A stretch of 64,000 bases of DNA from Novosphingobium sp. PP1Y (GTDB taxonomy: Bacteria > Pseudomonadota > Alphaproteobacteria > Sphingomonadales > Sphingomonadaceae): assembly GCF_000253255.1 (NCBI RefSeq), contig NC_015579.1:124001-188000 (forward strand), given 5' to 3'. The notes below the pieces were generated by a model. It was not told where the DNA came from. It did no database searches and saw only the letters and a program-made list of their open reading frames with translations. The translations under genes were made by a program, and so were the position numbers. This document shows positions 1 to 8,331 of this stretch, in pieces; within the stretch, counting starts at the first letter, position 1, and each line of letters starts with the position of its first letter.

Positions 1-21
1 GATCTGCGCCATGCGTCATGA
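1..21 (+). CDS. istA: 3' end of IS21 transposase gene istA (partial)
   Basis: Frame 1 reads DLRHAS then TGA at 19-21, overlapping the istB start at 11. Such an overlap is usual in IS21 operons, so this is probably the end of istA. Only six codons are visible, so the call rests on context. Confidence 0.35.
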   Translation, partial: DLRHAS

Positions 22-790
22 TCCCGCCAGCGCCGCCGTCGTGGTCATGCTGCGCTCTCTCAAGATGTATGGCATGGCCCAAGCCGTCGATGACCTCATC
101 GAGCAAGGGGCGCCCGCGTTCGATGCGGCCGTTCCGATCCTCTCCCAGTTGCTCAAGGCCGAAGTTGCCGAACGCGAGGTCAGGTCCATCGCCTACCAGA
201 TCAAGGCGGCCAAGTTCCCGGCCTACAAGGACCTGGCCGGCTTCGATTTTGCATCCAGCGAGGTGAACGAAGCCCTGGTCCGCCAGCTCCATCGCGGCGA
301 GTTTATCGACGGCGCCCACAACGTGGTGCTGATCGGCGGACCCGGCACCGGCAAAACCCACATTGCCACTGCGCTCGGCGTGCAGGCCGTCGAGCATCAC
401 CGCAAGAAGGTCCGCTTCTTCGCCACCGTCGACCTGGTCAATGCGCTGGAACAGGAAAAGGCCATGAACAAGGCCGGTCAGCTCGCCGATCGGCTGCTGC
501 GCCTAGACCTGCTTATCCTCGACGAGCTGGGCTACCTGCCGTTCAGCGCGTCAGGCGGCGCGCTGCTGTTCCACCTGCTCAGCAAACTCTACGAGCGCAC
601 CAGCGTCATCATCACCACCAACCTCAGCTTCAGCGAATGGGCCGGTGTGTTCGGCGATGCCAAGATGACCACCGCACTGCTCGATCGGCTCACCCACCAC
701 TGTCACATCCTCGAGACCGGAAACGACAGCTTCCGCTTCCGCGCCAGTTCGGCAGCGCCCAAATCCAGAAGGGAAAAATCACCCGCTTGA
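11..790 (+). CDS. istB: IS21-family transposition helper ATPase IstB
   Basis: IstB is the AAA+ regulator that works with the IstA transposase in IS21 transposition. The 259-aa product has a Walker A motif GGPGTGKTH at about residues 109-117 and a Walker B block LLILDELGYLPF around 167-178, followed by the sensor-like TTNLSFSEW segment. Length and motif order match full-length IstB. The ATG at 11 overlaps the end of the upstream frame, suggesting translational coupling with istA. The gene looks intact; whether the element is still active depends on sequence outside the window. Confidence 0.93.
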   Translation: MRHDPASAAVVVMLRSLKMYGMAQAVDDLIEQGAPAFDAAVPILSQLLKAEVAEREVRSIAYQIKAAKFPAYKDLAGFDFASSEVNEALVRQLHRGEFIDGAHNVVLIGGPGTGKTHIATALGVQAVEHHRKKVRFFATVDLVNALEQEKAMNKAGQLADRLLRLDLLILDELGYLPFSASGGALLFHLLSKLYERTSVIITTNLSFSEWAGVFGDAKMTTALLDRLTHHCHILETGNDSFRFRASSAAPKSRREKSPA

Positions 791-825
791 CCCACTGCCC
801 GCACAGCGGGACATATTACCCACCC

Positions 826-871
826 GGGTCACTTCTCGATGGAAATCCCGGGTCAACTCTCAACGGAAATC
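826..871 (+). repeat. Two 22-bp direct repeats at the IS21 end
   Basis: The units at 826-847 and 850-871 both begin GGGTCA and end GGAAATC, with a partly conserved middle. Their position just after istB fits transposase-binding repeats. Confidence 0.6.
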
Positions 872-909
872 AACAGCGGGGCCACTTGCAGCGATGACCG
901 CCGATCACC

Positions 910-1179
910 TCATGGGTTTTGAAGAACCGGCGCCAGATCGCGGGATGCATTGATAATTCGCTGCAATGTTACGACCGTTCCATTTACGGTGTATGCGATA
1001 AACACGCGGCGTTTGAATGCTGGCGTCCGCAGACCTGCGCTCAAGTCGTCGCGAGGGGATCCCCGGTGCGGAAATTCGCTCAGCGCCGCTAGGCGTGTTT
1101 CAATTCTGCTCTTGAACCGGGTATTGCCGATCCCAAATCTTGAAGTACCGGATGCCGATTTGCGGGTCCGGTTGGACAC
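910..1179 (-). pseudogene. RelE/ParE-type toxin, probable 5'-truncated remnant
   Basis: The C-terminal 60 residues resemble the RelE/ParE toxin fold: an arginine-rich stretch, FPHRGSPRDDL, GLRTPAFKRRVFIAY, then a final strand and INASRDL. The first 20 residues are low-complexity and do not resemble a ParE N-terminus, which usually has about 40 residues before the conserved part. No antitoxin gene is visible next to it. It is therefore probably an orphan fragment left by IS activity rather than a working toxin. Confidence 0.5.
1111..1140 (+). promoter_or_regulatory. Candidate sigma-32 (heat-shock) promoter
   Basis: CTTGAA at 1111-1116 and CCCAAATCT at 1132-1140 are separated by 15 bp and lie about 100 bp upstream of the small heat-shock gene. 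This resembles the RpoH consensus (CTTGAA, about 11-17 bp, CCCCATNT) with imperfect -10 identity. Confidence 0.45.
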
Positions 1180-1242
1180 AGAGGGCGCTGGCTCTCATCC
1201 CGGCGCATCTCATGCTCAGATTGCTCATTGGAGGATTTGGAA

Positions 1243-1719
1243 ATGAGAACGAACTTTGACTTTACACCCTATCGCCGCTCCACGGTGGGCTTCGATCGTC
1301 TGTTCGATTTGTTAGACAGCCCCACGCGCTCGGATGTAAGCGATTATCCGCCCTTCAACCTCGTGAAGGAGGGAGAGGACAGCTATCGGGTCGACCTTGC
1401 CCTCGCTGGTTACCACCGTGATGAAATCGATGTCGTCGCGCAGCAGCACCAGCTGACCATTACCGGCAGGCAGGCAGATGCCCGAGAGCAGGGCGAATTT
1501 CTGCACCACGGCATTGCGACGCGCGACTTCGAGCGTCGCTTCCAGCTTGCGGACTTTGTTGAAGTGACGTCGGCCAACTTCGAGAACGGCCTGCTCAGCA
1601 TCTCACTGAAGCGGCGCGTTCCTGAAGCCATGAAGCCGCGCAAGATCGATATCGGTGCAAGCGAGCCGGTCCAAGGCAAAATTACGGCATCCAAGGCCCA
1701 AGAACCGGAAGCGGTTTAG
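1243..1719 (+). CDS. ibpA: Small heat-shock protein, Hsp20/IbpA family
   Basis: This is an ATP-independent cytoplasmic holdase that binds unfolding proteins. The 158-aa product has an alpha-crystallin domain over about residues 35-130: FNLVKEGEDSYRVDLALAG, DEIDVVAQQHQLTITG, then the GIATRDFERRFQLADFV stretch and NGLLSISLKR, a typical IbpA order. The start at 1243 is preferred over the in-frame TTG at 1228 because GGAGG sits 8 bases upstream of the ATG. A sigma-32-like promoter lies at 1111-1140. The next genes downstream are small stress-type proteins on the same strand. Confidence 0.93.
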   Translation: MRTNFDFTPYRRSTVGFDRLFDLLDSPTRSDVSDYPPFNLVKEGEDSYRVDLALAGYHRDEIDVVAQQHQLTITGRQADAREQGEFLHHGIATRDFERRFQLADFVEVTSANFENGLLSISLKRRVPEAMKPRKIDIGASEPVQGKITASKAQEPEAV

Positions 1720-2124
1720 CGCTGATTAAAAATGGGCTTGCCGACACCGCCGCGCAAGTGGCGGGCGGCAAGCCACTTCCTGGCCGTTCTTGATAGGAAG
1801 AGGATGACTGCGAAGCCAACTTCAATGGTGGGGTCCTGACAGTGACTATGCCGCAGACTGATGCGAAGCAACAAGTTCGCAGGATTCCGGTCTTGAATGA
1901 CCGCTCCAGTAGCTGACACGCTGTAGCCCCTGCCTCCGGGCAGGACTCCATAAGGACTTGGAGAAGATAATTTCGCCTTTGAAACGGGGGTTGAAAAGCT
2001 CCTTGGCACTCATGTGGGCAGAGTGCCAAAACCCTCTTGACGCCGAAATGGAAAATCCCAAAATTCCTTGCAGCCGAAAGCTAGATATCGAGTCAGAAGC
2101 GGCAAGAACGAAAGGAGGATAGCC
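1720..2124. other. Intergenic region, no gene recognised
   Basis: About 400 bp follow the heat-shock gene. Short frames exist on the minus strand but have no ribosome-binding site or family resemblance. A strong site, AAAGGAGGAT, lies at the right end and serves the next gene. Confidence 0.5.
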
Positions 2125-2367
2125 ATGTCGCGGCCAATTTCTCGGTTTCTTCATCCATTCGACGTCGCGCGTCATCCCAGTCTTGAACCGGAGGTAAAGC
2201 GCGCAATCCTGGCCTCGTGGGCATCTGATCGCTCGGCAGTGAAAGACCAGCCAGCCTTGCGCAAGCCAAAGGGGATCAGCAGGCCATTTGGCGTCGACGA
2301 AGTTTTCAGCGCACTGCGTTCGCTCGATGAGCCCGGCGCGGATCCTTCCAATTCAGCCACGAATTAG
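2125..2367 (+). CDS. Small conserved hypothetical protein (80 aa)
   Basis: The 80-aa soluble protein has the pattern FLHPFDVARHPSLEPEVKRAILASWASD, then a short linker and a final helix with a LRSLDEP-like motif. I recall similar alphaproteobacterial small proteins with this HP...L....KRA.LASWASD pattern and no assigned function. The start is well defined by AAAGGAGG four bases before the ATG. It lies between the heat-shock gene and a membrane protein on the same strand, so a stress role is possible but unproven. Confidence 0.75.
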   Translation: MSRPISRFLHPFDVARHPSLEPEVKRAILASWASDRSAVKDQPALRKPKGISRPFGVDEVFSALRSLDEPGADPSNSATN

Positions 2368-2430
2368 CGGACAATCATCCGAAATAGCCGCTCTTGAAAA
2401 TTCCCGAGAAGGGAAGGGTGGAGGATGGAT

Positions 2431-2844
2431 ATGCAAGCACGTTATGTTTCACAATTTCGGGCGATGTGTTGGGCGCTCGTCGCGAGTGGGACTGGGTTGG
2501 CTCTTGCCCCTCACCTGTTGGGGTTCGATGCGAACCAGTCAGCCACCTGGAGCTCTTGGACATGCGCAGCCGGATTTTTTGTGATGGCTGCCGTAAGGCA
2601 GAACGAATCCTGGTTCACCGGGCTTTTGATGCTGGCGGGGTTTGGAACGCTGATGGCACCGACGATTGTCGGCTTTGGGCCTTCCAGCGCTTCCGCCTTC
2701 TGGGTCCACGCTTTGGCAGGCGCTGTTGCGTTGGGCTGCGCCTGGCAGTTGTCTGGCGATGGCACGGCTGAAAGTGATCAGGAATCATCGAAGGTTGGTC
2801 GGCTGTCCGGGCAAGCCACGGGATCGCTGAAACAATCTGGATGA
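2431..2844 (+). CDS. SPW-repeat-like integral membrane protein
   Basis: The 137-aa product has about four predicted membrane helices arranged as two similar halves (GTGLALAPHLLGFD and LLMLAGFGTLMAPTIVGFG), which resembles the SPW-repeat membrane family. The C-terminal 30 residues are hydrophilic. The ATG at 2431 is preferred because GGAGG lies six bases upstream; the ATG at 2425 overlaps that site. Function is unknown. Confidence 0.7.
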   Translation: MQARYVSQFRAMCWALVASGTGLALAPHLLGFDANQSATWSSWTCAAGFFVMAAVRQNESWFTGLLMLAGFGTLMAPTIVGFGPSSASAFWVHALAGAVALGCAWQLSGDGTAESDQESSKVGRLSGQATGSLKQSG

Positions 2845-3295
2845 TCGGGCATGCGGTGGACATGGGAAATCCCTTCGCTCAATGCCTATGAATATGACTC
2901 AACGTCGCAACCGAGCGACCCGCCCGCGAAGCACGCTCGTGCATGAGCCGAGATCCTCTGATGGAGCTTTCGCCTTGGACTGACAAAGCTGACGGGCAAG
3001 AACGACGACGTCTGGGACATGTTTGCCGGCCAACGTAAGATCCGGGGTCCTCAAAACCTGCCCCACATTACTTATCGGTTGTCGTGCGTGACGACCGGAA
3101 CGGGGTGACAAGGTTGCCTTCTTCGCTTCCGATTCCGGAATGGATGCAGGGTTTGTGGGAAGGATCACCGCATAGCCCGAGAGTACGCCGGCACAGAATT
3201 GAGGTGGCAGAAAGAATGGAAAAATACCCCGGATCTGCGCGGCTAAGGTGTTGAGCAGATCCGGGGGAGCCTAAATTTGTTCCTGGAATGAGCCC
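2845..3295. other. Intergenic region between convergent genes
   Basis: About 450 bp hold the convergent 3' ends of the SPW-like and phasin genes. I see no convincing gene, and the one 89-codon minus-strand frame has no ribosome-binding site. Confidence 0.45.
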
Positions 3296-3727
3296 CTAGG
3301 CAATCTTCTGAAGGGCTCGCACGTTCACATCGGCCTGCTTTGCAAGAGGGGCAGCTGCAGCCTTGGTGAGCTTCACAAGGGCATCATTGTTTTTCGTGCC
3401 AAGCGCGATCGCAGTTTCTACATTGCGGCGCAAAAGCTCACTCTGCAGCTTGTAGAATTCTGCCGGGGACGTGGCAGCGGCCAAGCTCTTCAGACCTTCT
3501 GAAAGATTTTCGAAGCTGGCTCGATTGTCTTCAGAGTAAGAGGTTCCAAGCTTCTGCAGGCCATCGGCAAAGATCTTTCCCGCCTCCCAAAGTGCGCTGA
3601 CGTTCGCCTTCGCGATTTCGCCGTAAGCCCCAAACGCTGACGCCCCTTTGTCGATGGCAGTCTTGGCCTTGTCGCTGATTGCGTCGAAGGGAATCTTCTC
3701 GGCACTCGTTTTAGTCGTAGTATCCAT
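3296..3727 (-). CDS. Phasin family protein (PHA granule-associated)
   Basis: Phasins coat polyhydroxyalkanoate granules and control their size and number. The 143-aa protein is almost wholly helical and amphipathic, with the phasin_2-like patterns FGAYGEIAKANVSALWEAGKI at about 30-50 and PAEFYKLQSELLRRNVETAI in the middle, and an alanine-rich end. The ATG at 3727 has an A/G-rich site (AGAGAGAAG) upstream; the longer frame to 3778 lacks one. It sits downstream of phaB on the same strand with a PhaR-type operator between them at 3835-3849. Confidence 0.88.
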   Translation of the reverse strand: MDTTTKTSAEKIPFDAISDKAKTAIDKGASAFGAYGEIAKANVSALWEAGKIFADGLQKLGTSYSEDNRASFENLSEGLKSLAAATSPAEFYKLQSELLRRNVETAIALGTKNNDALVKLTKAAAAPLAKQADVNVRALQKIA

Positions 3728-3834
3728 ATTTTCTTCTCTCTCCGTAGTAAAAATTCGGCCTTCCTGTGGAAGTTGCAATCAGTCACCTCTTGTGCCTCGC
3801 GATTGGATAAATAGAGGTCGAAAGTGATGACGAT

Positions 3835-3849
3835 TGCTGCAGTGCAGCA
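3835..3849. promoter_or_regulatory. PhaR-type operator upstream of the phasin gene
   Basis: TGCTGCA-G-TGCAGCA is a perfect 7-bp inverted repeat with a one-base centre. It contains CTGC-N3-GCAG, the motif reported for PhaR repressors of phasin genes in Paracoccus and Rhodobacter. It lies about 110 bp before the phasin start. Confidence 0.7.
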
Positions 3850-3896
3850 TATTCGCCGCTGAATGAGCATGCGTGCCCAAGCGCAGTGGCCAGGGG

Positions 3897-4619
3897 TCAG
3901 TACATATGCTGACCGCCGTTGATCGACAGGGTCGAGCCGGTGATGAAGGCAGCGTTATCTGAAGCAAGAAAGGCGACCCCACGGGCAATTTCGTCGGCGT
4001 GGCCCAGGCGTCCAACAGGAATGTTGGAAACGATCTTCTCCAGCACCGTATCGGGGACGGCTGCGACCATGTCCGTATCGACATATCCAGGCGCAATTGC
4101 ATTGGCTGTTACACCAAACTTCGCCCCTTCCTGGGCGAGCGCCTTTGTGAAGCCGTGAATCCCAGATTTGGCTGCGGCATAATTGACCTGGCCATATTGC
4201 CCAGCTTGACCATTGACCGAACCAATATTGATCACGCGCCCCCAGCGCCGCTCTCGCATGCCGGGAAATGTCGCCTTGGCCATGTTGAAGCAACCGCCCA
4301 GATTGATTCGGATGACTTCGCTCCAATCATCCCAGCTCATTCTGTGGAGCGTACCGTCGCGGGTTATTCCTGCGTTGTTCACCAAGACATCGATCGGGCC
4401 GACTTCGGCTTCAACGCGCGCGCAGCCTTCGAGACAAGCATCATGATTTCCCACATCCCATTTGAATGCCGGGATGTCCGTTTCCTTTGTGAAGGTCTGG
4501 GCTGCAGTTTCATTGCCCGCATAGTTGGCGACTACAGTCAGACCTCTTTCCTTCAGCCTAAGTGCGATTGCCTTGCCAATTCCGCGTGTTCCACCGGTGA
4601 CGATTGCCACTCGCGCCAT
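3897..4619 (-). CDS. phaB: Acetoacetyl-CoA reductase (short-chain dehydrogenase)
   Basis: PhaB reduces acetoacetyl-CoA to (R)-3-hydroxybutyryl-CoA with NADPH, the second step of polyhydroxybutyrate synthesis. The 240-aa protein has the Rossmann TGGTRGIG motif at residues 8-15, NNAG at 81-84, a catalytic Ser near 134 and the YAAAK motif at 147-151, and ends in SINGGQHMY, which is characteristic of PhaB. The phasin gene lies 170 bp downstream on the same strand. No polymerase (phaC) or thiolase (phaA) is in the window. A 33-bp operator palindrome lies 66 bp upstream, so PhaR control is likely. Confidence 0.93.
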   Translation of the reverse strand: MARVAIVTGGTRGIGKAIALRLKERGLTVVANYAGNETAAQTFTKETDIPAFKWDVGNHDACLEGCARVEAEVGPIDVLVNNAGITRDGTLHRMSWDDWSEVIRINLGGCFNMAKATFPGMRERRWGRVINIGSVNGQAGQYGQVNYAAAKSGIHGFTKALAQEGAKFGVTANAIAPGYVDTDMVAAVPDTVLEKIVSNIPVGRLGHADEIARGVAFLASDNAAFITGSTLSINGGQHMY

Positions 4620-4684
4620 TCAAGATTTCCTCTCGCTATCTCGGCTCTGTCGAGCCTTGGATGTGATTCCATATATGCAATCAC

Positions 4685-4717
4685 GCTGCACTGCACAACA
4701 AAATTGTGCAGTGCAGC
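4685..4717. promoter_or_regulatory. Large operator palindrome upstream of phaB
   Basis: Perfect 14-bp arms (4685-4698 and 4704-4717) flank a 5-base spacer. Each arm contains a near-copy of the 15-bp palindrome at 3835-3849, so this looks like two adjacent PhaR-type sites 66 bp before the phaB start. Confidence 0.7.
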
Positions 4718-4885
4718 ATTTCTTATGACTTGTCATGAACTTGGGAACAAAGTGGTGGTGTTGTGCGTTTAATGAATAAGTTTCGATTACATCGAAACCA
4801 GAAGGTTCGTCCTTTTCATTTCCGCAGGGCGAGGCCTTCGGGAAGGCGACCCGAACTTGGGCCGCTTTCTTTATCGACGGGGTGA

Positions 4886-5104
4886 TCAGGCAATTGTGCT
4901 CAAGACGGCCCAGAGGGCTTCTTCAGAGACTGGCTTGCGCCGAAGCTGGCAGAGCCTATTGTCGCCACACCACAATTCGGCAGACCTATTGGGACTTTCC
5001 TTGTGCGCCTTAACTAGCGCAGCAACCGAATCTGCAGCCTCGAACGTAATGACCTCTTCGGGGTCATTGTCGGTCTCAAGCAGGATCAGCTTATATAGCG
5101 GCAC
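4886..5104 (-). CDS. Small hypothetical protein (72 aa)
   Basis: The product begins with a hydrophobic strand (PLYKLILLETDN), has an acidic middle and ends with AELWCGDNRLCQL and a short helix. The GTG at 5104 is the likely start because GGAGG lies five bases upstream. It transcribes away from the PilZ genes and has no obvious partner. Function is unknown. Confidence 0.6.
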   Translation of the reverse strand: MPLYKLILLETDNDPEEVITFEAADSVAALVKAHKESPNRSAELWCGDNRLCQLRRKPVSEEALWAVLSTIA

Positions 5105-5741
5105 CAATTCCTCCCTCCGCGCAGTTGCTAACTACGCTTGCTCCCAAGAGAATCATTTCCGCATTGGCTATATTGTCGCGCAAGGAAGATAAGCGCAACA
5201 ATCAATTGGTCTTGGAAGGGAATAAAGTACCCCAATGCGCGCTTGCTGATGGACAGCCTGACCTCTACGATCTCGCTGACTGCGCTATCGCTTAGGCTAT
5301 CCTCGATGTCTGAATCGGTTCAGGCATCTACAAGAGGCGCCGGCGGAGCAGAAGTTTCGGGCCCCGGTGAGTTCTTTGAAAGCGGCCCTCCATTCATCGA
5401 AGGACAAACGCGTTTGAATGACGTGAGCTGGAACGTCTCTGCCGATTGCCCCCTTCATCCTGGGACGCGAAAATCGGTTGGTTTGGGACGGCTATAGTAC
5501 GGGCAACTTGAGAATAGGCATTGCTGCTAATGCAACGCGATGTTGCGGCGGTTAAGATCGACGCTTTGCCTATTGAGTAAGTTCACCGGTGACGGTAAAC
5601 ATCGATGCCCTCAAGGGATCAATCCGTTATTTGATCCCAGTTCCGCAGGCCCGGACTTCTTCGCTGCTTCCCCGGGCGAAGACCCTCCGGGCCTTTGGGC
5701 TTTGCACAAAGAGCTGAGTGCAGTATCTGCGCGGTCGAGGC
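5105..5741. other. Non-coding or degenerate region
   Basis: About 640 bp carry only low-quality frames (for example 5138-5497 on the plus strand) with no ribosome-binding site and no recognisable fold. I see no RNA gene. Confidence 0.4.
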
Positions 5742-6095
5742 TTAATATTGTTGGTATGCGGGCAATGGCCGACCAAGCCGGTCGCAAGGCGCGATGGTCT
5801 CGAAGGGTTCTTGGCGCGGCGTGAAGCCCAGATGTCGGACCTCAACATCAGCGAGCCTCTCATCGAAACGCACGCCAGCGTGCCCCTTTGCGAGCCATAC
5901 GACCCTGCCTTGCGCTTCGATGAAATGGTTCAGCCGTAGATAAATGAGCGTTCCGCCCTCAAGTTCAAGATGGGGAGCCTCGATCATGCAGCCTCCGGCA
6001 GACAGATCGTAGACAAAGACCTCATGTCTTCGCTCACCGACAAAGCATTCGACTTCACGGTCAATGATAAAACGCTCGTGTTCACGCTCGTCCAT
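5742..6095 (-). CDS. PilZ-domain protein, copy 1
   Basis: PilZ domains bind cyclic di-GMP. The 117-aa protein is a single PilZ domain: an arginine pair in HERFIIDREV near residues 6-14 and DLSAGGCMIE around 30-39, matching the (D/N)xSxxG motif, then beta strands ending in GHAGVRFDE. The arginine spacing is RxxxxR rather than the classical RxxxR. A close paralogue follows 360 bp upstream on the same strand, so this is probably a tandem duplication. Single-domain PilZ proteins usually act as adaptors in motility, adhesion or polysaccharide control; the target here is unknown. Confidence 0.85.
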   Translation of the reverse strand: MDEREHERFIIDREVECFVGERRHEVFVYDLSAGGCMIEAPHLELEGGTLIYLRLNHFIEAQGRVVWLAKGHAGVRFDERLADVEVRHLGFTPRQEPFETIAPCDRLGRPLPAYQQY

Positions 6096-6457
6096 TGCAA
6101 TTCTCCCGAATCACCGGGTAATAAATTGACCGACAATAATGAATAAAATGTGATTTTTCGTTCATTTCACTATTCAGGTGAGTTTGCGCAAAGAGCTATA
6201 CTTGAGTATAAGGTGTTGAACACAGATGGAAATTCCGATGTGGCGCAAACAATGCTGCGAATCTGATTTGAAGAGTTCGGCGCTGCATGGGCGAGAGGCG
6301 ACATTTCCTCAAATCGCCGGTCACCTCATGCTGTGGCCCGTGCGTTACTGCGTTGAAGATTGCAGCCGCGATCGCTCCTGATGCGATCCCAGAGCCGCGG
6401 CGCCCTGCCATCTGTGCAGATCTCTTGGAACGATGCCCGGGCTTTGGAGCTGCGACA
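6096..6457. other. Intergenic region between the two PilZ genes
   Basis: The part next to copy 1 is A/T-rich (6110-6180) and likely holds its promoter. No further gene is convincing; the longer frames overlap the second PilZ gene in the wrong phase. Confidence 0.5.
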
Positions 6458-6823
6458 TCAATATCCCGATCCCATTTGTGGCAATGGCGGCAGCAATCGG
6501 CCAAACCGGTCACGCGGCGCCAACGCCTCGAAAGTCTGGTGTCGCGGCATAAAGCCGAGATACCTGACAGCCGCTTCATGAAGTTTTTGGCCGAAGCGCA
6601 CTCCAGCGCTCGCCCCAGCCTTCCAGACAATCTGGCCGTTCACCTCGATGAAATGGTTCAGCTTGAGATCGACGATGGTCTCGACCTTTAGCGGAACCCG
6701 CAAAGCCTGGATCATGCACCCGCCAGAACAAAGGTCGTAGAGGGAAACCTCATGACATCTATCATCGACAAAGCATTCAATCTTGCGCTCAACTACAAAG
6801 CGTTCGTGTTTGCGTTGGTCCAT
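6458..6823 (-). CDS. PilZ-domain protein, copy 2 (motif altered)
   Basis: The 121-aa paralogue of the protein at 5742-6095 shares HERFVVERKIEC, NHFIEVNGQIVW and ASAGVRFG. The second c-di-GMP motif reads DLCSGGCMIQ, with Cys where the family Ser is expected, so nucleotide binding may be weakened. The C-terminal tail (PRDRFGRLLP) is also shared with copy 1, which supports recent duplication and divergence. Confidence 0.82.
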   Translation of the reverse strand: MDQRKHERFVVERKIECFVDDRCHEVSLYDLCSGGCMIQALRVPLKVETIVDLKLNHFIEVNGQIVWKAGASAGVRFGQKLHEAAVRYLGFMPRHQTFEALAPRDRFGRLLPPLPQMGSGY

Positions 6824-7407
6824 TGCACATCCCCCGATGTTACACGTAATGTATGGCAGTGATGGTTAACCAACAGTTAGCTCACGTAACACCAGTCTGA
6901 TAAGCAACTCTGACAATGACTTTCCTGCGCCAACGGTAATCTGCCGATGGTCCCGCGTGTGATCGTCGCGCCCGCTGTGGGCTTCGACGAGCATGTAGCG
7001 TCGATCCTGGGCGGCGATCTGGCGAAAAGGAGCGGCCTGGATGCAGCCGGGAGTCTTCCCGTATTGGTGCGCGGACGGCCGGAGTAGGTCGGCAGCCGGC
7101 GCCGCGCGAACAACTGCTTTCCCCACAGAGCGGCTCCAAGCCGGACCTGTACCTATCGTGTTTCTCCACACGTTGTTCAAAACACAAGCGGCCGAAAGCG
7201 GTGCGAAGGCGGCGGTCGAGGGGCCGTATGTATTGAAGCATGAATCCTGGAAGCGGACTTACTTGCTTCAGGTTAGACATTTTCTGCGAAACTTGCAGCG
7301 TTCTGTTTCGTTGTTCGGTCCAGAAAGGAGATCATCCGCTTGGCACCCGGTGATGGTAACGCGGACCGTGCCAAGTGAGTTCTCCGACATTGCAACGGAG
7401 TACGCAC
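6824..7407. other. Intergenic region, no convincing gene
   Basis: Several overlapping minus-strand frames (6866-7280) are present but none has a ribosome-binding site or family resemblance. A perfect 10-bp palindrome TGGTTAACCA at 6863-6872 lies 40 bp upstream of PilZ copy 2 and could be an operator. Confidence 0.4.
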
Positions 7408-7521
7408 ATGACATTCATCCGATATGGTTTGGCGCTGCCTCTTCTCGTGGCCGCCGAATTACCCTTGGTGGCGGCAGCGATTTGCATGCAGGTGGGTATG
7501 TCGATCGCGGATGATGGTTAA
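7408..7521 (+). CDS. Possible 37-aa membrane peptide
   Basis: The ATG at 7408 follows ACGGAG by about 10 bases. The product is hydrophobic for most of its length (LALPLLVAAELPLVAAAICM) and stops at TAA 7519-7521. The same frame stays open after this stop and encodes a second hydrophobic segment (IVLAVMVIIFVG) before reaching the next gene. It could be a real small membrane protein or the first half of an interrupted two-helix protein. Confidence 0.35.
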   Translation: MTFIRYGLALPLLVAAELPLVAAAICMQVGMSIADDG

Positions 7522-7668
7522 GACAGTGCCGAGAACCGAAAAACCAAGTTTGCGGCGCAAGCCCGAGCGGTCATCATAACCGACGCTATCGTGCTCGCCG
7601 TGATGGTGATCATCTTTGTGGGTCGCAACCTCGGGCATGCCGAGGGGCGACAAGAGGACGAGAACAAT

Positions 7669-8331
7669 ATGGCAACCCTGTCATTGGAAGAGGAATTTCG
7701 AGCACAAATTCAGGATTCCGCCTTTCCTTGTGTCGGCGCGAAGTCGGCATTGGCGAAGGGCTCTTTGAAAGTTCTGCCTGCGCGCGATCTGACGAGCGCA
7801 TGGAATGACGTCGCGATCCACCGCGAACTTCTTGCCTGGAGCCGAGACTATCGTGAGGGGCCAGAAGGGCTGCGGAGCCTTGCCGTGGTCTTCGAAGGTC
7901 CTCTCGACTTGACCGAGACGCAGTTTGAGTCGGCAATGTGGGAGCGTATCCAGTCATTTGCGGACAAGGATGCCTGGCTCGGCCAGCCCTATGATGAGGG
8001 CGTAAGCCCAGACCCGGCCGATCCCCATTTTTCGCTGAGTTTCGGCGGCAGCGCCTTTTTCGTCGTCGGCCTGCATCCAAACGCTTCCCGTCCGGCGCGG
8101 CGCTTCCGCCGCCCCGCGTTGGTTTTCAACCTGCACGACCAATTCGAGCGTCTGCGGGAGGAAGGAAAATACGAACGCATGCGAGAGAGAATCCTTGAGC
8201 GCGACGCGGCGATTGCCGGATCAATCAACCCGATGCTTGCTCGCCACGGAGAGGCCAGTGAAGCGCGCCAGTATAGCGGCCGGATGGTAGACGCCGATTG
8301 GGCCTGCCCGTTCCGCGATCCACGCGAATGA
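7669..8331 (+). CDS. YqcI/YcgG family protein (GntA-like)
   Basis: The 220-aa protein matches the YqcI/YcgG family: an N-terminal FPCVGAKSAL motif, a central LAVVFEG segment, PADPHFSLSFGGSAFFVVGLHPNASRPARRF and the end motif DWACPFRDP. One member, GntA, is a heme-dependent N-hydroxylase of a guanidino compound, so an oxygen-dependent role on a nitrogen-rich small molecule is possible. The ATG at 7669 is chosen because the family begins there and AGAGGACGAGAAC precedes it. The stop overlaps the next start (ATGA), so the two genes are translationally coupled. Confidence 0.85.
   Translation: MATLSLEEEFRAQIQDSAFPCVGAKSALAKGSLKVLPARDLTSAWNDVAIHRELLAWSRDYREGPEGLRSLAVVFEGPLDLTETQFESAMWERIQSFADKDAWLGQPYDEGVSPDPADPHFSLSFGGSAFFVVGLHPNASRPARRFRRPALVFNLHDQFERLREEGKYERMRERILERDAAIAGSINPMLARHGEASEARQYSGRMVDADWACPFRDPRE

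Larger units (their letters stand above)
1..895 (+). mobile_element. Right part of an IS21-family insertion sequence
   Basis: The window opens inside an IS21-type element: the last codons of istA, a complete istB, then about 100 bp of non-coding end with two related 22-bp direct repeats (826-847 and 850-871) of the kind IS21 transposases bind near element ends. The outer boundary near 895 is a guess, because the left end lies outside the window and the terminal repeats cannot be paired. Confidence 0.75.

Noticed and set aside
6866..7280. Overlapping minus-strand frames upstream of PilZ copy 2
   Set aside because: No start site, no recognisable fold and Arg-rich composition typical of shadows.
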